The notes beneath the pieces were generated by a model that worked only from the letters and a program-made list of their open reading frames with translations, was not told the origin of the DNA and did not search any database. The position numbers and the translations under genes are program-made. A stretch of 64,000 bases of DNA from Pantoea sp. GD03673 (GTDB lineage: Bacteria > Pseudomonadota > Gammaproteobacteria > Enterobacterales > Enterobacteriaceae): positions 372,001 through 436,000 of the forward strand of contig NZ_JAOCKJ010000003.1 of NCBI RefSeq assembly GCF_029844725.1. The letters run 5' to 3'. Shown here one piece after another: positions 1 through 8,659 of the stretch; position 1 is the first letter of the stretch, and the number at the start of each line of letters is the position of its first letter.

Positions 1-997
1 TTTCGCCTCCCAGCACCAGACGCGCCCCTTCACGCAGCGTCGCTTTTACCTGATCATCCAGCTCGTCACGCAGATCGGCACGTGCCATCGGGCCGAGGAA
101 GGTGTTTTCGTCCAGCGGATCGCCCATTTTCAGTGCCTGTACTGCTGCCGTGAAGCGCTTTTCAAACGCTTCGGCGATGGGGGCTTCCACGATAAAGCGT
201 TTGGCCGCCATGCACACCTGCCCGGTATTCTGAAAACGTCCGATGACGGCTGATTTCACCGCTTCATCAAGATCGGCATCCGCCAGCACGATAAAGGGAT
301 CGGATCCGCCCAGTTCCAGCACCGTTTTCTTCAGTGCGGCACCCGCCTGCGCCGCGATGGCCGCACCGGCCCGCACGCTGCCGGTAACAGCGACGGCGGC
401 AATCCGGTCATCTTTGATGGCTACCGAGACACCGTCATTATCCACGTTGAGCAGGTTAAAGGCTCCGGCTGGCAGATCGGTTGCCCTGCACAGCTCAGCC
501 ATCAGTGTGGCGCTCCCCATGACGTTAGGCGCGTGTTTCAGCAGATAGGTGTTGCCTGACAGTAACATGCTGACTGCGCCCCGCAGAACCTGCCACAGAG
601 GGAAATTCCACGGCATGACCGCCAGGATCACTCCAATGGGACGGAATCGCTGCCACGCATCGGCAATCTGGGTGGGCTGATCGGCCAGCATCGCCGGGCC
701 ATGTTCAGCATACCAGTCACATAAATTTGCGCATTTCAGGACTTCAGCGCGGGCCTGGGCGATGGGTTTACCCATCTCCAGCGTAATCATGCGCGAAAGC
801 TCCTGTTCTCTCAGACGGATTTGCTCGCCGAGCTGACGCAGTACGCGTACCCGGTCAGTCATGCTGCTGTTTTTCCAGTCTGCAAAAGCAGAGGCGCTTT
901 CTGCCAGCGTCTGTTCCAGTTCGGTGCTGTTCTGCAGAGGATAGCGTGCCAGAATTTCACCTGTTGCGGGGTTACGTGATAGGGCATGTTCAGTCAT
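1..997 (-). CDS. NAD(P)-dependent succinate-semialdehyde dehydrogenase, Sad/YneI type (3' end missing)
   Basis: Aldehyde dehydrogenase superfamily enzyme that oxidises an aldehyde (succinate semialdehyde in the closest E. coli relative, Sad/YneI) to the acid in the cytoplasm. The minus-strand frame opens at the ATG at 997 and runs off the left edge, so about 332 residues are visible of a usual 450-460. Seen directly: MPWNFPLWQ in the cofactor region, the catalytic Glu in LELGGSDPF, and the catalytic Cys in NTGQVCMA. The stretch LLKHAPNVMGSA is what I remember as typical of YneI rather than GabD. No partner gene is visible; the upstream side is the plasmid origin. The family is sure, the exact substrate is inferred from resemblance. 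Confidence 0.88.
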   Translation of the reverse strand, partial: MTEHALSRNPATGEILARYPLQNSTELEQTLAESASAFADWKNSSMTDRVRVLRQLGEQIRLREQELSRMITLEMGKPIAQARAEVLKCANLCDWYAEHGPAMLADQPTQIADAWQRFRPIGVILAVMPWNFPLWQVLRGAVSMLLSGNTYLLKHAPNVMGSATLMAELCRATDLPAGAFNLLNVDNDGVSVAIKDDRIAAVAVTGSVRAGAAIAAQAGAALKKTVLELGGSDPFIVLADADLDEAVKSAVIGRFQNTGQVCMAAKRFIVEAPIAEAFEKRFTAAVQALKMGDPLDENTFLGPMARADLRDELDDQVKATLREGARLVLGGE

Positions 998-1203
998 GGT
1001 GCTGTCTTCCTCATTCGTTCAGTAATTGATAGACGATACGCCCTGTAGTTGATGATGAAAAATGAATAATAGTGAGGAAGTTGTTTATCAATTAAGAATG
1101 GCTGGATTACTGGGGTCGTATGAATGAAGCGCGGGATGTTCTGGCAGAGAGTCATGCCATTACGCAGATCGTAAATGAGCCTGAAATGATGCTTCTGTGG
1201 CAG
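998..1203. other. Intergenic region between the dehydrogenase and the origin
   Basis: No open frame of interest. It holds the upstream region of the minus-strand dehydrogenase, is AT-rich near 1050-1110, and leads into the origin elements starting at 1204. Confidence 0.5.
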
Positions 1204-1281
1204 TTATCCACTTATACAGTGACACGATCCTAAAAAACGATCCTTAATAGATCATAGAGAGATCCTAAGAGATCCCCGATC
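1204..1281 (+). other. Origin core: DnaA box and six spaced GATC repeats
   Basis: A DnaA-box-like TTATCCACT lies at 1204-1212. It is followed by six GATC sites, at 1226, 1239, 1250, 1261, 1271 and 1278, mostly about one helical turn apart and often in the context GATCCTA or GATCC. Phage P1 oriR has the same order: DnaA boxes, a run of GATC heptamers that must be Dam-methylated for melting, then RepA iterons, then repA. By analogy this is the melting region of the plasmid origin. The positions are read from the sequence; the function is inferred. Confidence 0.75.
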
Positions 1282-1322
1282 GTCGCAGGCCGCACCCCGC
1301 AAGGGCTTAAAGGGTGATCGCG

Positions 1323-1421
1323 TTCACTATAATCAGTAAAGTGTTCACTGTAATCAGTACTTTATTCACTGTACCAGGTAGAATGTTCACTGTAAACAGT
1401 GCTAATGTTCACTGTAGTCAG
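1323..1421 (+). repeat. Origin iterons upstream of repA (5 copies)
   Basis: Five direct repeats of the consensus TTCACTGTAATCAGT, starting at 1323, 1344, 1365 (degenerate), 1386 and 1408. The pitch is 21-22 bp, two helical turns, as expected of RepA-binding iterons on one face of the helix. They end 40 bp before the repA start, so the repA promoter probably lies within or beside them and RepA would repress its own gene, as in P1. Confidence 0.88.
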
Positions 1422-1461
1422 AAAACGATCCCTTTCATCCACAGAATGAAGATCTTACGCC

Positions 1462-2391
1462 ATGGCAGATAAAGACAACGAAAACAAAGCGTTACTTGAA
1501 CCTTTTCTGTCAGTGACCAAAAACAGTGGTGAAGTTATTCAGCTTCATCCCAACAAGAATAATACCGTTCAGCCGGTGGCGTTAATGCGTCTTGGACTGT
1601 TCGTGCCGACCCTGAAATCCACCGCACGCGGAAAATCCGGTGCTATGGCTTCAACGGATGCGACTAAAGAGCTGAAGAACCTGACTCTGGTGAAGGCGGA
1701 AGGCTACGAAAAGATTACCATTACCGGCGCACGGCTGGATATGGATAACGATTTCAAAACCTGGGCAGGCATTATTCAGTCTTTTTCTCGCTATCCGACC
1801 AAAGGCGATACGGTTACGCTGCCGTTTATCGATTTTGTGAAGATGTGCGGCATCCCCTCTGCCAACTCGTCAGCCGCGCTGCGTAAGCGCCTTGATGCCT
1901 CTTTACGCCGCATTGCCACCAACACGCTCTCTTTTGAAGGTAACGGCAAGGCGTATCATACCCACCTTGTGCAGTCAGCTTATTACGACCGCGAAAAAGA
2001 TATCGTGCGGATTCAGGCCGATCCTAAGCTGTTCGAACTCTACAACTTCGACCACAAAGTGCTGCTTCAGCTTCGTGCAATCTCCCGCCTTAAGCGTAAA
2101 GAGTCCGCGCAGGCGCTCTATACCTTCCTGGAGAGTCTGCCTACCAATCCGGCACCGATATCGCTGGCACGCCTGCGGATGCGCCTCAATCTCGGCTCCA
2201 AGACCACCACGCAGAACCATGTGGTTCGGCGCGCGATGGAGCAACTGAAAGAGATTGGTTATCTGGATTACTCTGAAGTGAAGCGCGGTCGCTCAGTCTT
2301 TTTTATTATTCACAGTCGCACGCCCAAGCTTGATGGCATCGGTAATCTGGAGAGCATCGATTCGCTGGATGACATTGAGTTTGAGGATTAA
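1462..2391 (+). CDS. repA: Plasmid replication initiator RepA (P1/RepFIB family)
   Basis: Iteron-binding initiator that opens the plasmid origin together with host DnaA. The protein has 309 residues, against about 286 for P1 RepA. It follows P1 RepA over most of its length: [17 protein letters not shown] near residues 33-49, [15 protein letters not shown] near 96-110, [14 protein letters not shown] in the second winged-helix domain, and [13 protein letters not shown] near the C terminus. The N terminus is longer than in P1 and the C terminus has an acidic tail (LDDIEFED). It sits between two sets of the same iteron, which fits autoregulation and copy control. The start ATG lies just after GAAGATCTTACGCC; no strong Shine-Dalgarno is seen. 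The family is certain. Confidence 0.95.
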   Translation: MADKDNENKALLEPFLSVTKNSGEVIQLHPNKNNTVQPVALMRLGLFVPTLKSTARGKSGAMASTDATKELKNLTLVKAEGYEKITITGARLDMDNDFKTWAGIIQSFSRYPTKGDTVTLPFIDFVKMCGIPSANSSAALRKRLDASLRRIATNTLSFEGNGKAYHTHLVQSAYYDREKDIVRIQADPKLFELYNFDHKVLLQLRAISRLKRKESAQALYTFLESLPTNPAPISLARLRMRLNLGSKTTTQNHVVRRAMEQLKEIGYLDYSEVKRGRSVFFIIHSRTPKLDGIGNLESIDSLDDIEFED

Positions 2392-2400
2392 CGCCTGACG

Positions 2401-2536
2401 TTCACTGTAATCAGTATTACGGCGTGGCAGTGTCACTTTCTCCGGCAAGGGTGACATTGCGCTATCCCTTTCCCATTCACTGTAATCAGTACTCCACCTG
2501 TGTTCACTGTAGTCAGGAACGTTCACTGTAATCAGT
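2401..2536 (+). repeat. Control iterons just downstream of repA (4 copies)
   Basis: Four more copies of TTCACTGTAATCAGT in the same orientation as the origin set, starting at 2401, 2476, 2503 (TTCACTGTAGTCAG) and 2522. The first lies 9 bp after the repA stop. In P1 the downstream incA iterons lower copy number by titrating and handcuffing RepA; the position suggests the same role. Confidence 0.85.
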
Positions 2537-2659
2537 GAAGAGCACACGTGAATTCATTGTCATCACCTCCCCTTTTTTTCTGATGTGTTGAATCAGAAGG
2601 CTTATATGGTAAGTATGTGCTCACACACTTATAAATCAGCACCTGCTTATTACCCTTCT

Positions 2660-3768
2660 GCTGATTACAGTGAACGTCCTGACTGAGGCAGGATACGCGG
2701 CTTTGTGCTGATTCCGAGAGCGCCCTTTACTGATTACAGTGAATGTCTGCTTGCTGCACGGTATTCCCGTCCATCTCCGCTGGCCTGCTGTAGGGACTGA
2801 GACGCTTTGCCCTGCGCGTTATGCCAGCGTGACACTGTTACTGATTACAGTGAATGTTTGCCGGATGACGTCGTTACCATCCCGGCATACCCCTTTCTGC
2901 TGCGGCTTGCCCCGTCCGTTACTGATTACAGTGAACGTTAGTAACCCGAGCCTGATTCAGGTCAGCGGTGGCAGCATTGCTGCGGCCTACTGATTACAGT
3001 GAACGTTCTGCTGAATACAGTGAATGTTTGCCTGCATTTGACGCATCGCCTTACCGCTTCTACTGTTTACAGTGAATATCTGTATCAACGACGTACTGTC
3101 TGATGTCTGGCGGCATGAGCGTAGCCAGCTTAACGTCCGCCGGGACAGCTGCCAGCCTGTGCGGATCCAAACGCGTTTTAACGGAACTGAGGCGTCTTGC
3201 TGATTACAGTGAATGTTCACAGGGTGGTTCTGCTATTACTGACTACAGTGAATGTTCGTTCGTGTCATGCCTGACTGATTACAGTGAACGAACATCTGCC
3301 GCTCTGCCGACCCGACCAGGTTCTTGAACCGAAGATGCCTGTTCTCTCACCAGGTTCTGATGCTTTTACGAACCAGGCAGAATTTCCTGGCTCATGCCTG
3401 CTGATTACAGTGAACGTTTTTGCCATTCCACCCCCTGCGGTGACATCTGATCAGTGAGTTTACTGATTACAGTGAACGTTACTTTTGCCCGGCACCCGGA
3501 ATGAGGTTGCTGATTACAGTGAATGTTCAGCGCGTGCAGCGACCAGCTTCTGCCTCTTTTATGCGGCGGATGTCCGGGTGCGACAAGTCGCGTCCGCACC
3601 TTTCCCTGCTTCTGCTCATCACCTGATTCAGGAATCACTTTACTGATTACAGTGAATGTTCGTGCTCATCCGCGCCATTCGCCTGGTTCATCTTCCTAGC
3701 TCTCTTCCTGAATGCGATTTTAAATGCTGTTTGCTGATTACAGTGAATGTTCTGCTGATTACAGTGAA
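2660..3768 (-). repeat. Large inverted iteron array (16 copies)
   Basis: Sixteen copies of the same iteron in the opposite orientation (consensus ACTGATTACAGTGAA, usually followed by CGTT or TGTT). They start at 2660, 2729, 2840, 2921, 2989, 3010, 3062, 3199, 3238, 3274, 3400, 3462, 3509, 3642, 3733 and 3754. Those at 3010, 3062 and 3238 are degenerate. Spacers vary from about 6 to 120 bp and share no sequence, so this is not a CRISPR or a simple tandem repeat. Short open frames across this segment merely read through the repeats. By analogy with P1 incA this is a RepA-titrating locus. Confidence 0.85.
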
Positions 3769-3882
3769 CACTGTCTTCAAACAGCCTGTAAAACCGATCT
3801 GTTTGAAAGTAATAGTGTGATGAACCTCACCAAAACCGGTGCTGTTACATAAAAACGCAGATTATGTTGAAAGGATAATTTA

Positions 3883-3920
3883 TTGCCTTACGTGCAGCAT
3901 TTATGTATAAAGTCATAAAT
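3883..3920 (+). promoter_or_regulatory. par promoter with overlapping operator
   Basis: TTGCCT (3883-3888) and TATAAA (3906-3911) are separated by 17 bp and form a good sigma-70 promoter 30 bp before the parA start. An inverted repeat, ATTTATG (3899-3905) and CATAAAT (3914-3920), brackets the -10 element. In P1-type partition operons ParA binds such a repeat and represses parAB, so this is the likely ParA operator. Confidence 0.65.
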
Positions 3921-3940
3921 CCTACATGTTTGGAGCGACT

Positions 3941-5140
3941 ATGGCTAACGATGACAAGCAGGTGATGAAGGTTGCGCAGCGTTCTGAACGCATGCTGCTA
4001 AGCCTCACCGACCAGATTCAGGCGCAAAAGCAGGAATTGCAGGAGAATACCTATTACCAGGTCTATGCCAAAGCGGCGTTAGCAAAGTTGCCCAAACTGA
4101 CCCGAGCCAGCGTCGATTACGCGGTCAATGAGATGGAAGAGAGCGGTTATCAGTTTGATAAACGCGCAGCAGGTTCTTCCGTTAAATATGCGATGTCGAT
4201 TCAGAACATCATCGATATTTATCATCATCGTGGTGTACCGAAATACCGCGATCGCCACAGTGACGCTTACACGATTTTCGTGGGCAATCTGAAGGGTGGC
4301 GTCTCTAAAACGGTTTCTACCGTTTCGCTGGCTCATGCCCTGCGTGCCCATCCCCACCTGCTGTTTGAAGATTTACGAATTCTGGTGATCGACCTCGATC
4401 CACAGTCCTCAGCAACCATGTTTTTAAACCATGAACGTTCTGTGGGGCTGGTGGAAGCGACAGCAGCGCAGGCAATGCTGCAGAATGTCAGCCGCGATGA
4501 GCTGGTGAACGAATTTATTGTGCCGTCGATTATTCCGGGTGTGGATGTGCTGCCTGCCTCGATTGATGATGCGTTTATCGCCTCAAGCTGGGATCAGCTT
4601 TGTGCCGAGCATCTGCCGCAACAGAATGTTCATGCCGTGTTGTACGACAATGTCATTGCCAAACTGAAGAAAGATTATGACTTCATTTTTATCGACAGCG
4701 GCCCGCATTTAGATGCTTTCCTCAAGAATGCGATTGCGGCCTCTGACCTGCTGATGACCCCGGTGCCACCCGCTCAGGTTGATTTCCACTCGACGCTTAA
4801 ATATCTGACGCGTCTGCCGGAATTAATCGCGATTATCGAAGACTCGGGCGCGACCTGTCGTCTTCAGGGCAACATCGGCTTTATGTCCAAGCTCTCCAAT
4901 AAAGCTGACCACAAACTTTGTCATAGCCTGGCAAAAGAGATTTTTGGGGGCGACATGCTTGATGCTGCCCTGCCCCGTCTTGATGGTTTTGAACGTTGCG
5001 GCGAATCCTTTGATACGGTTATCTCCGCGAATCCCTCGACCTACGTCGGCAGCAGCGAAGCATTGAAGAATGCGAGATCGGCCGCAGAGGACTTTGCAAA
5101 AGCCGTCTTTGACCGTATCGAATTTATTCGCCTGAACTGA
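3941..5140 (+). CDS. parA: Plasmid partition ATPase ParA (P1 type Ia)
   Basis: Partition ATPase that moves and separates plasmid copies on the nucleoid and represses its own operon. With the start at 3941, which has TGGAG 9 bp upstream, the protein has 399 residues and begins like P1 ParA. An ATG at 3926 is in frame but would bury the ribosome site inside the gene. An N-terminal DNA-binding region (TRASVDYAVNEMEE) precedes the deviant Walker A motif KGGVSKT near residue 117. ILVIDLDPQSSATMF supplies the switch I region and FIFIDSGPHLDAF the Walker B strand. The C-terminal half, including GFMSKLSNKADHK and CGESFDTVISANP, is very close to P1 ParA. parB follows after 7 bp. Confidence 0.95.
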   Translation: MANDDKQVMKVAQRSERMLLSLTDQIQAQKQELQENTYYQVYAKAALAKLPKLTRASVDYAVNEMEESGYQFDKRAAGSSVKYAMSIQNIIDIYHHRGVPKYRDRHSDAYTIFVGNLKGGVSKTVSTVSLAHALRAHPHLLFEDLRILVIDLDPQSSATMFLNHERSVGLVEATAAQAMLQNVSRDELVNEFIVPSIIPGVDVLPASIDDAFIASSWDQLCAEHLPQQNVHAVLYDNVIAKLKKDYDFIFIDSGPHLDAFLKNAIAASDLLMTPVPPAQVDFHSTLKYLTRLPELIAIIEDSGATCRLQGNIGFMSKLSNKADHKLCHSLAKEIFGGDMLDAALPRLDGFERCGESFDTVISANPSTYVGSSEALKNARSAAEDFAKAVFDRIEFIRLN

Positions 5141-5147
5141 GGTTTGT

Positions 5148-6119
5148 ATGAGCGCAAAAAGAATTACGATTGGCAGAACCTTCAGCCAGACACCACTGGA
5201 AAATGAGACACCGGACAGCCAGCACAATCAGACATTCGTTCTGGCTACAGGCAAACGCGCCCTGTTCCGTTTTGAACGCATTGCCGCCAGCGATGTTGAA
5301 AGCAAGACCTTTGTGACAATGGAAACCAATGGCCGCGATCAGGCGGGGCTGACACCAGATTCACTGCGTGACATTATCCGCACCATTAAACTTCAGCAGT
5401 TTTTCCCGGCCATTGGTGTGATGCGTGACGACCGCATTGAGATCCTCGACGGTTCACGTCGGCGTGCTGCTGCCCTCTACTGCAAAACAGGTCTGGATGT
5501 GCTGATCACGGATGCCGCTATCACACCGGATGAGGCACGCAGGCTGGCGCAGGATATCCAGACGGCTCGTGAACATAATCTGCGGGAAGTGGGAATGCGT
5601 CTGCTGGCGTTAAAAGATGGCGGCTTATCGCAAAAGGAGATTGCTGAAAATCAGGGCTTATCGCAGGCGAAAGTCACGCGTGCTCTGCAGGCAGCCAGCG
5701 TGCCCGCCGATTTAATCGCACTTTTCCCTAATCACGCTGAGCTCACCTATCCGGATTATAAGGCGCTGTTGCAGGCCGCTGACAAATTAAGTGAGTCCGG
5801 GCAAAGCGTCGAAGCACTGATTAATGCCATCTCAAGAGAAATTGATGTGGTTTGCGCCCGCGAAGGGCTTGCTGAGGATGAGCTGAAAAATCACATTCTG
5901 CGTCTGATTCGACAGGGCAGCCAGACCCTGATGAAAGAGCCGGAGAAAGATAAAACGCAGGCGACGGCGCTTTGGTCTTTTGCTGATAAAGATCGCTTCG
6001 CACGCAAGAAAGTACGCGGCCGGATGTTTAGCTATGAATTTAACCGGCAGTCGAAAGAGTTGCAGGAAGAGCTGGATAAAGTCATTGCTGAGACCCTGAA
6101 AAAATATCTCAACCGTTAA
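5148..6119 (+). CDS. parB: Plasmid partition DNA-binding protein ParB (P1 type)
   Basis: Centromere-binding partner of ParA; it loads on parS and builds the partition complex. The 323 residues compare with 333 in P1 ParB. Visible features: LDGSRRRAAAL in the N-terminal ParB core, a helix-turn-helix around LSQKEIAENQGLSQAKVTRALQ (positions about 163-184), which binds the A-box repeats in P1, and a C-terminal dimer domain (FSYEFNRQSKELQEELDK) that reads the B boxes in P1. It is co-transcribed with parA and followed by a strong terminator and by candidate parS sites. Confidence in the family is very high. Confidence 0.95.
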   Translation: MSAKRITIGRTFSQTPLENETPDSQHNQTFVLATGKRALFRFERIAASDVESKTFVTMETNGRDQAGLTPDSLRDIIRTIKLQQFFPAIGVMRDDRIEILDGSRRRAAALYCKTGLDVLITDAAITPDEARRLAQDIQTAREHNLREVGMRLLALKDGGLSQKEIAENQGLSQAKVTRALQAASVPADLIALFPNHAELTYPDYKALLQAADKLSESGQSVEALINAISREIDVVCAREGLAEDELKNHILRLIRQGSQTLMKEPEKDKTQATALWSFADKDRFARKKVRGRMFSYEFNRQSKELQEELDKVIAETLKKYLNR

Positions 6120-6137
6120 CCTCACCGCCTTTACTTC

Positions 6138-6165
6138 AGCCAGCGTCAGACGCTGGCTTTTTTTT
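6138..6165 (+). terminator. Rho-independent terminator after parAB
   Basis: Stem AGCCAGCGT / ACGCTGGCT around a short loop, followed by a run of eight T, 19 bp after the parB stop. Confidence 0.9.
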
Positions 6166-6210
6166 GCCTTGTAAAGCTGAAACTGGCTCGGAAAAGGGAC
6201 CGGAGCCCGG

Positions 6211-6230
6211 ATTTCAGCCTGAAATCGCCA
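6211..6230 (+). other. parS-like centromere site 1 (A-box palindrome plus B box)
   Basis: ATTTCAGCCTGAAAT followed directly by TCGCCA. P1 parS is built from heptameric A boxes (ATTTCA plus one base) paired as a palindrome and hexameric B boxes TCGCCA; this element has exactly these parts in the P1 order and lies 91 bp after parB, where P1 parS sits. Function inferred from that match. Confidence 0.75.
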
Positions 6231-6304
6231 GCCCGCCAGTAATCTTTTTCTATTTAAGCTATTGAATTTTAATGTATTTCAGGATTGGATCGCCTCCCGG
6301 AACT

Positions 6305-6318
6305 GCCTGAAATCGCCA
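6305..6318 (+). other. parS-like half site
   Basis: GCCTGAAAT followed by TCGCCA: one A box with its B box, without the left arm of the palindrome. It lies 75 bp after the first full site. Confidence 0.55.
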
Positions 6319-6616
6319 TTCTTACAAAACACCCGCCAGAGATTATGGTTGCTCTCTTATCCTGGAGCGCTGTGACATGAAAAAAGCGTATTCCTCTCCT
6401 GATGCAAACTCTGTGGCCCTGGTAGCGGTCGCAAATTGCAAGTAAAGATTTTCTGCTGCTGGTTCATTAGTGACCAATTAATGTTCACCAGTCCTGCGTT
6501 GCTGTGTATCAGTCTGATGCAATATGCAGCATTCTCCGCGTGCCCTCACATAATGAAGTACACCGCCAGTGAAATTTAATGCTTAACAGTCTGTTTATAA
6601 AGAAGAATGGCAATGA
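6319..6616. other. Intergenic stretch between parS-like sites
   Basis: No gene is recognisable. The stretch is AT-rich, as P1 parS is around its IHF site, but I could not identify a convincing IHF consensus by eye. Confidence 0.4.
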
Positions 6617-6636
6617 ATTTCAGCCTGAAATCGCCA
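6617..6636 (+). other. parS-like centromere site 2
   Basis: Second full copy of ATTTCAGCCTGAAAT plus TCGCCA, identical to site 1 over 20 bp and 406 bp downstream of it. With the half site between them this makes an extended centromere region. Confidence 0.72.
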
Positions 6637-6766
6637 TAAATTTTAATGATAGCCCGCCTGTTTACCGTTCAGAAATGAACTTTTGAGATCATAATTGAAT
6701 CGCAACCCGCTGACAGTAAAGGCATCATCACGGAGAGGAAAAAGATACTCAGAAAATATCCCTCAC

Positions 6767-6789
6767 TTATCCACAGAAAAAGTGGATAA
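6767..6789. other. Pair of inverted DnaA boxes
   Basis: TTATCCACA (6767-6775) faces AGTGGATAA (6781-6789), five bases apart. The first is a perfect DnaA box and the second has one mismatch. Their place downstream of parS is unlike P1, where the boxes sit at the origin; they may mark a second origin element or a DnaA reservoir. Confidence 0.6.
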
Positions 6790-6892
6790 CTTTTTAATCA
6801 GGCTAAAATTATTTTCCTCCTCACGCGATCAACATGAGAACGACAGGGTTAAGAACGCACCGTAAACCTGAAGTCAGCTGACTCAAATCAGA

Positions 6893-7000
6893 TTCACTGT
6901 ATTGAGTAAGATGGATAAAAGCGTGTGCTGAAAACTGGAAAACGCATACCGGGTCAGGTCTGAAAGGAGCAAAACTGCGCCTGTGACTGTTTACAGTGAA
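6893..7000. repeat. Two stray iteron copies downstream of the par locus
   Basis: TTCACTGTATTGAGT at 6893-6907 (degenerate, forward) and ACTGTTTACAGTGAA at 6986-7000 (reverse, identical to the variant at 3062). They show that the iteron-bearing zone once extended to here. Confidence 0.6.
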
Positions 7001-7397
7001 TCGGGGATCCTCACTGATAAACGACACAGAGGAGCGGCTTAAATAAACGGTAGCCGGACTTCACAGATTCTGCTGATGTGCTGTCGGCCTTCACCACGGC
7101 AAGGTTACGCGACCTGTGCAAGACAATGGAATGCAGCGACAGCAAGACCGTTTTTCACAGCGGTGATCTGCGTAACCATCGCATCGGCAGAGACGCCATG
7201 GTCATGCAGCACCGGTAAAGCGCCTGCTGCCAGGAATGCGCCCGGCAAGGCAATCTGCCTGAAGTCATGTGAAGTCGCAATAGCCTCACCTGACCCGCCT
7301 GAGATTGAATGATTCTCTGCCGTGACAACTTAAGTGTGATCAGGGTGTTCACTCCCGACGTTAACCCGCCAGACGTGCGGGCAGGGACTGGCGCGGG
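7001..7397. other. Gene-free segment with possible coding remnant
   Basis: No intact gene. The minus strand has an open stretch without a start (about 7080-7312) whose translation contains FLAAGALPVLHDHGVSADAM. It looks protein-like but I do not recognise the family; with the pseudogene next door it is probably decayed coding sequence. Confidence 0.3.
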
Positions 7398-8131
7398 TTA
7401 AGGGATCAGCATGCCGCTGTTTGCATCCAGCGTGATACCGATGAGATAACCTGAGAGATCGCTGGCGAGAAACAGCGTCGCGTGAGTGACGTCGCTGGCG
7501 GTTCCGGCGCGGCCAGGTGGAATGCCGTCGAGAATGGCGTGGCGGCGTTCGTCCTGTATCAGGCCACCGGTAATATCAGTCTGAATCAGACCCAGGGGCA
7601 GCGCATTAATGCGTTTCTGGTCCGGGCCGAACGCCCGTGCCATCGCTTTAGTCAGGCCCGGTACGACTGCTTTTGCTGCTCTGAAGTGCGGACCTTCGAA
7701 GATGATGCCGCCACGCTGATCCGATACTGATGAAAGACAGACAATGCTGTCGCCTTTATTGCTGCTGCATCGTCGGGCTCACCGCCTTGAGACATCAGCA
7801 GCGTGCCGCGCAGGATGACATCCAGAATGCGATTGTCATCTTTAATGCCAATCTACAGGGGCTTAACTGGCTGCATGATACCCGCATTACTAACCAGCAG
7901 ATCAATACGGCCGTAATGATCAATTGCCTTGTCGATGGCAAGGTTAACTGAGAGGGGGCGGTCACGTCGGTTGCCAGGCCGGGATGCCCGTCGCTTCCCA
8001 ACAGCCAGCAAATCCAAATCAGGTCTCACCACACGTGCGCCATGCTGAGCAAAGCAGGCGGTAGTGACTCGTCCAGTGCTGTGCCGGGAAACGGCACCCG
8101 TAATAATCGCAACCGTGTTTTCAGGCAACAT
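7398..8131 (-). pseudogene. Decayed short-chain dehydrogenase/reductase
   Basis: Two minus-strand pieces in different frames make up one broken SDR. The 5' piece (8131-7853) starts with a glycine-rich cofactor segment, VAIITGA, then HGARVV and the NAG-type motif as LLVSNAGIM. The 3' piece, ending at 7398, has the tail typical of SDRs (GLTKAMARAFGP, DVTHATLFLASDLSGYLIGITL). Between them the frame is lost. The region of the catalytic Tyr-x3-Lys reads HFRAAKA, with Phe in place of Tyr, so the protein would also lack the key acid/base. Clear SDR remnant; original substrate unknown. Confidence 0.8.
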
Positions 8132-8271
8132 GTTCCACTCCAGAAAATAATCATTCGCGGTCCGGTATCAATACCGGCAGGGTCTCGATCAGAATTGATA
8201 AAGCACTGATTATTGGGAATGCAGAAAGATTCTTTTGATGCTGAATGAATGTGTTCGTTTGATGCAGTTAA

Positions 8272-8460
8272 TACGGCCTGATTTTCGAAAGTGAAAGGCT
8301 GGCGCAGGATTATCTGCGAAGCGGGAAACGGGTCAGAGTGTTGTCGGAACAGGAGAGCCTGCCCGCCAGCGCCCGGCTGGTGTTTCCGCGAGGCTTCGTA
8401 CAAACCCGCGTTGCTCACTTCCTGAGCTGGATTCAGGAGGCGCTTAACACGTCATTCTGA
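8272..8460 (+). pseudogene. 3' fragment of a LysR-type regulator
   Basis: A 62-codon frame with no start (a stop lies just upstream at 8269-8271) ends at the TGA at 8458. Its translation, including LPASARLVFPRGFVQ and RVAHFLSWIQEAL, matches the extreme C terminus of LysR-type regulators. It is on the strand opposite the broken SDR, so the two look like the remains of a LysR/SDR pair. The DNA-binding part is gone. Confidence 0.65.
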
Positions 8461-8659
8461 TATTAAAATAACGTCCGTTCCGTCACTATGACGCCGGTTT
8501 ATTTCTTCTGTTCATTATTCCCGTCCTGAACGCTGCATTGCCAGCGCTAACTTTTAAATACCGTCTACACTTGCTTACCCAATCGGTAAATATGTTCCAT
8601 TTCTATTCCGTATGAAACTTAATCAAACGGATGTTTAACTTATTAATGGCAGGAATATT

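Noticed and set aside
243..548. 101-codon plus-strand frame
   Set aside because: Lies antisense to the clearly coding aldehyde dehydrogenase.
2739..3638. Several open frames of 74-84 codons on both strands
   Set aside because: They read through the iterons, giving repeated LLITVN, DYSE or NIHCNQQ peptides, and have no ribosome sites.
2660..3768. Regularly repeated units resembling a CRISPR array
   Set aside because: Repeats are only 15 bp, spacers vary from about 6 to 120 bp, and identical repeats in the other orientation lie at the repA origin; they are iterons.
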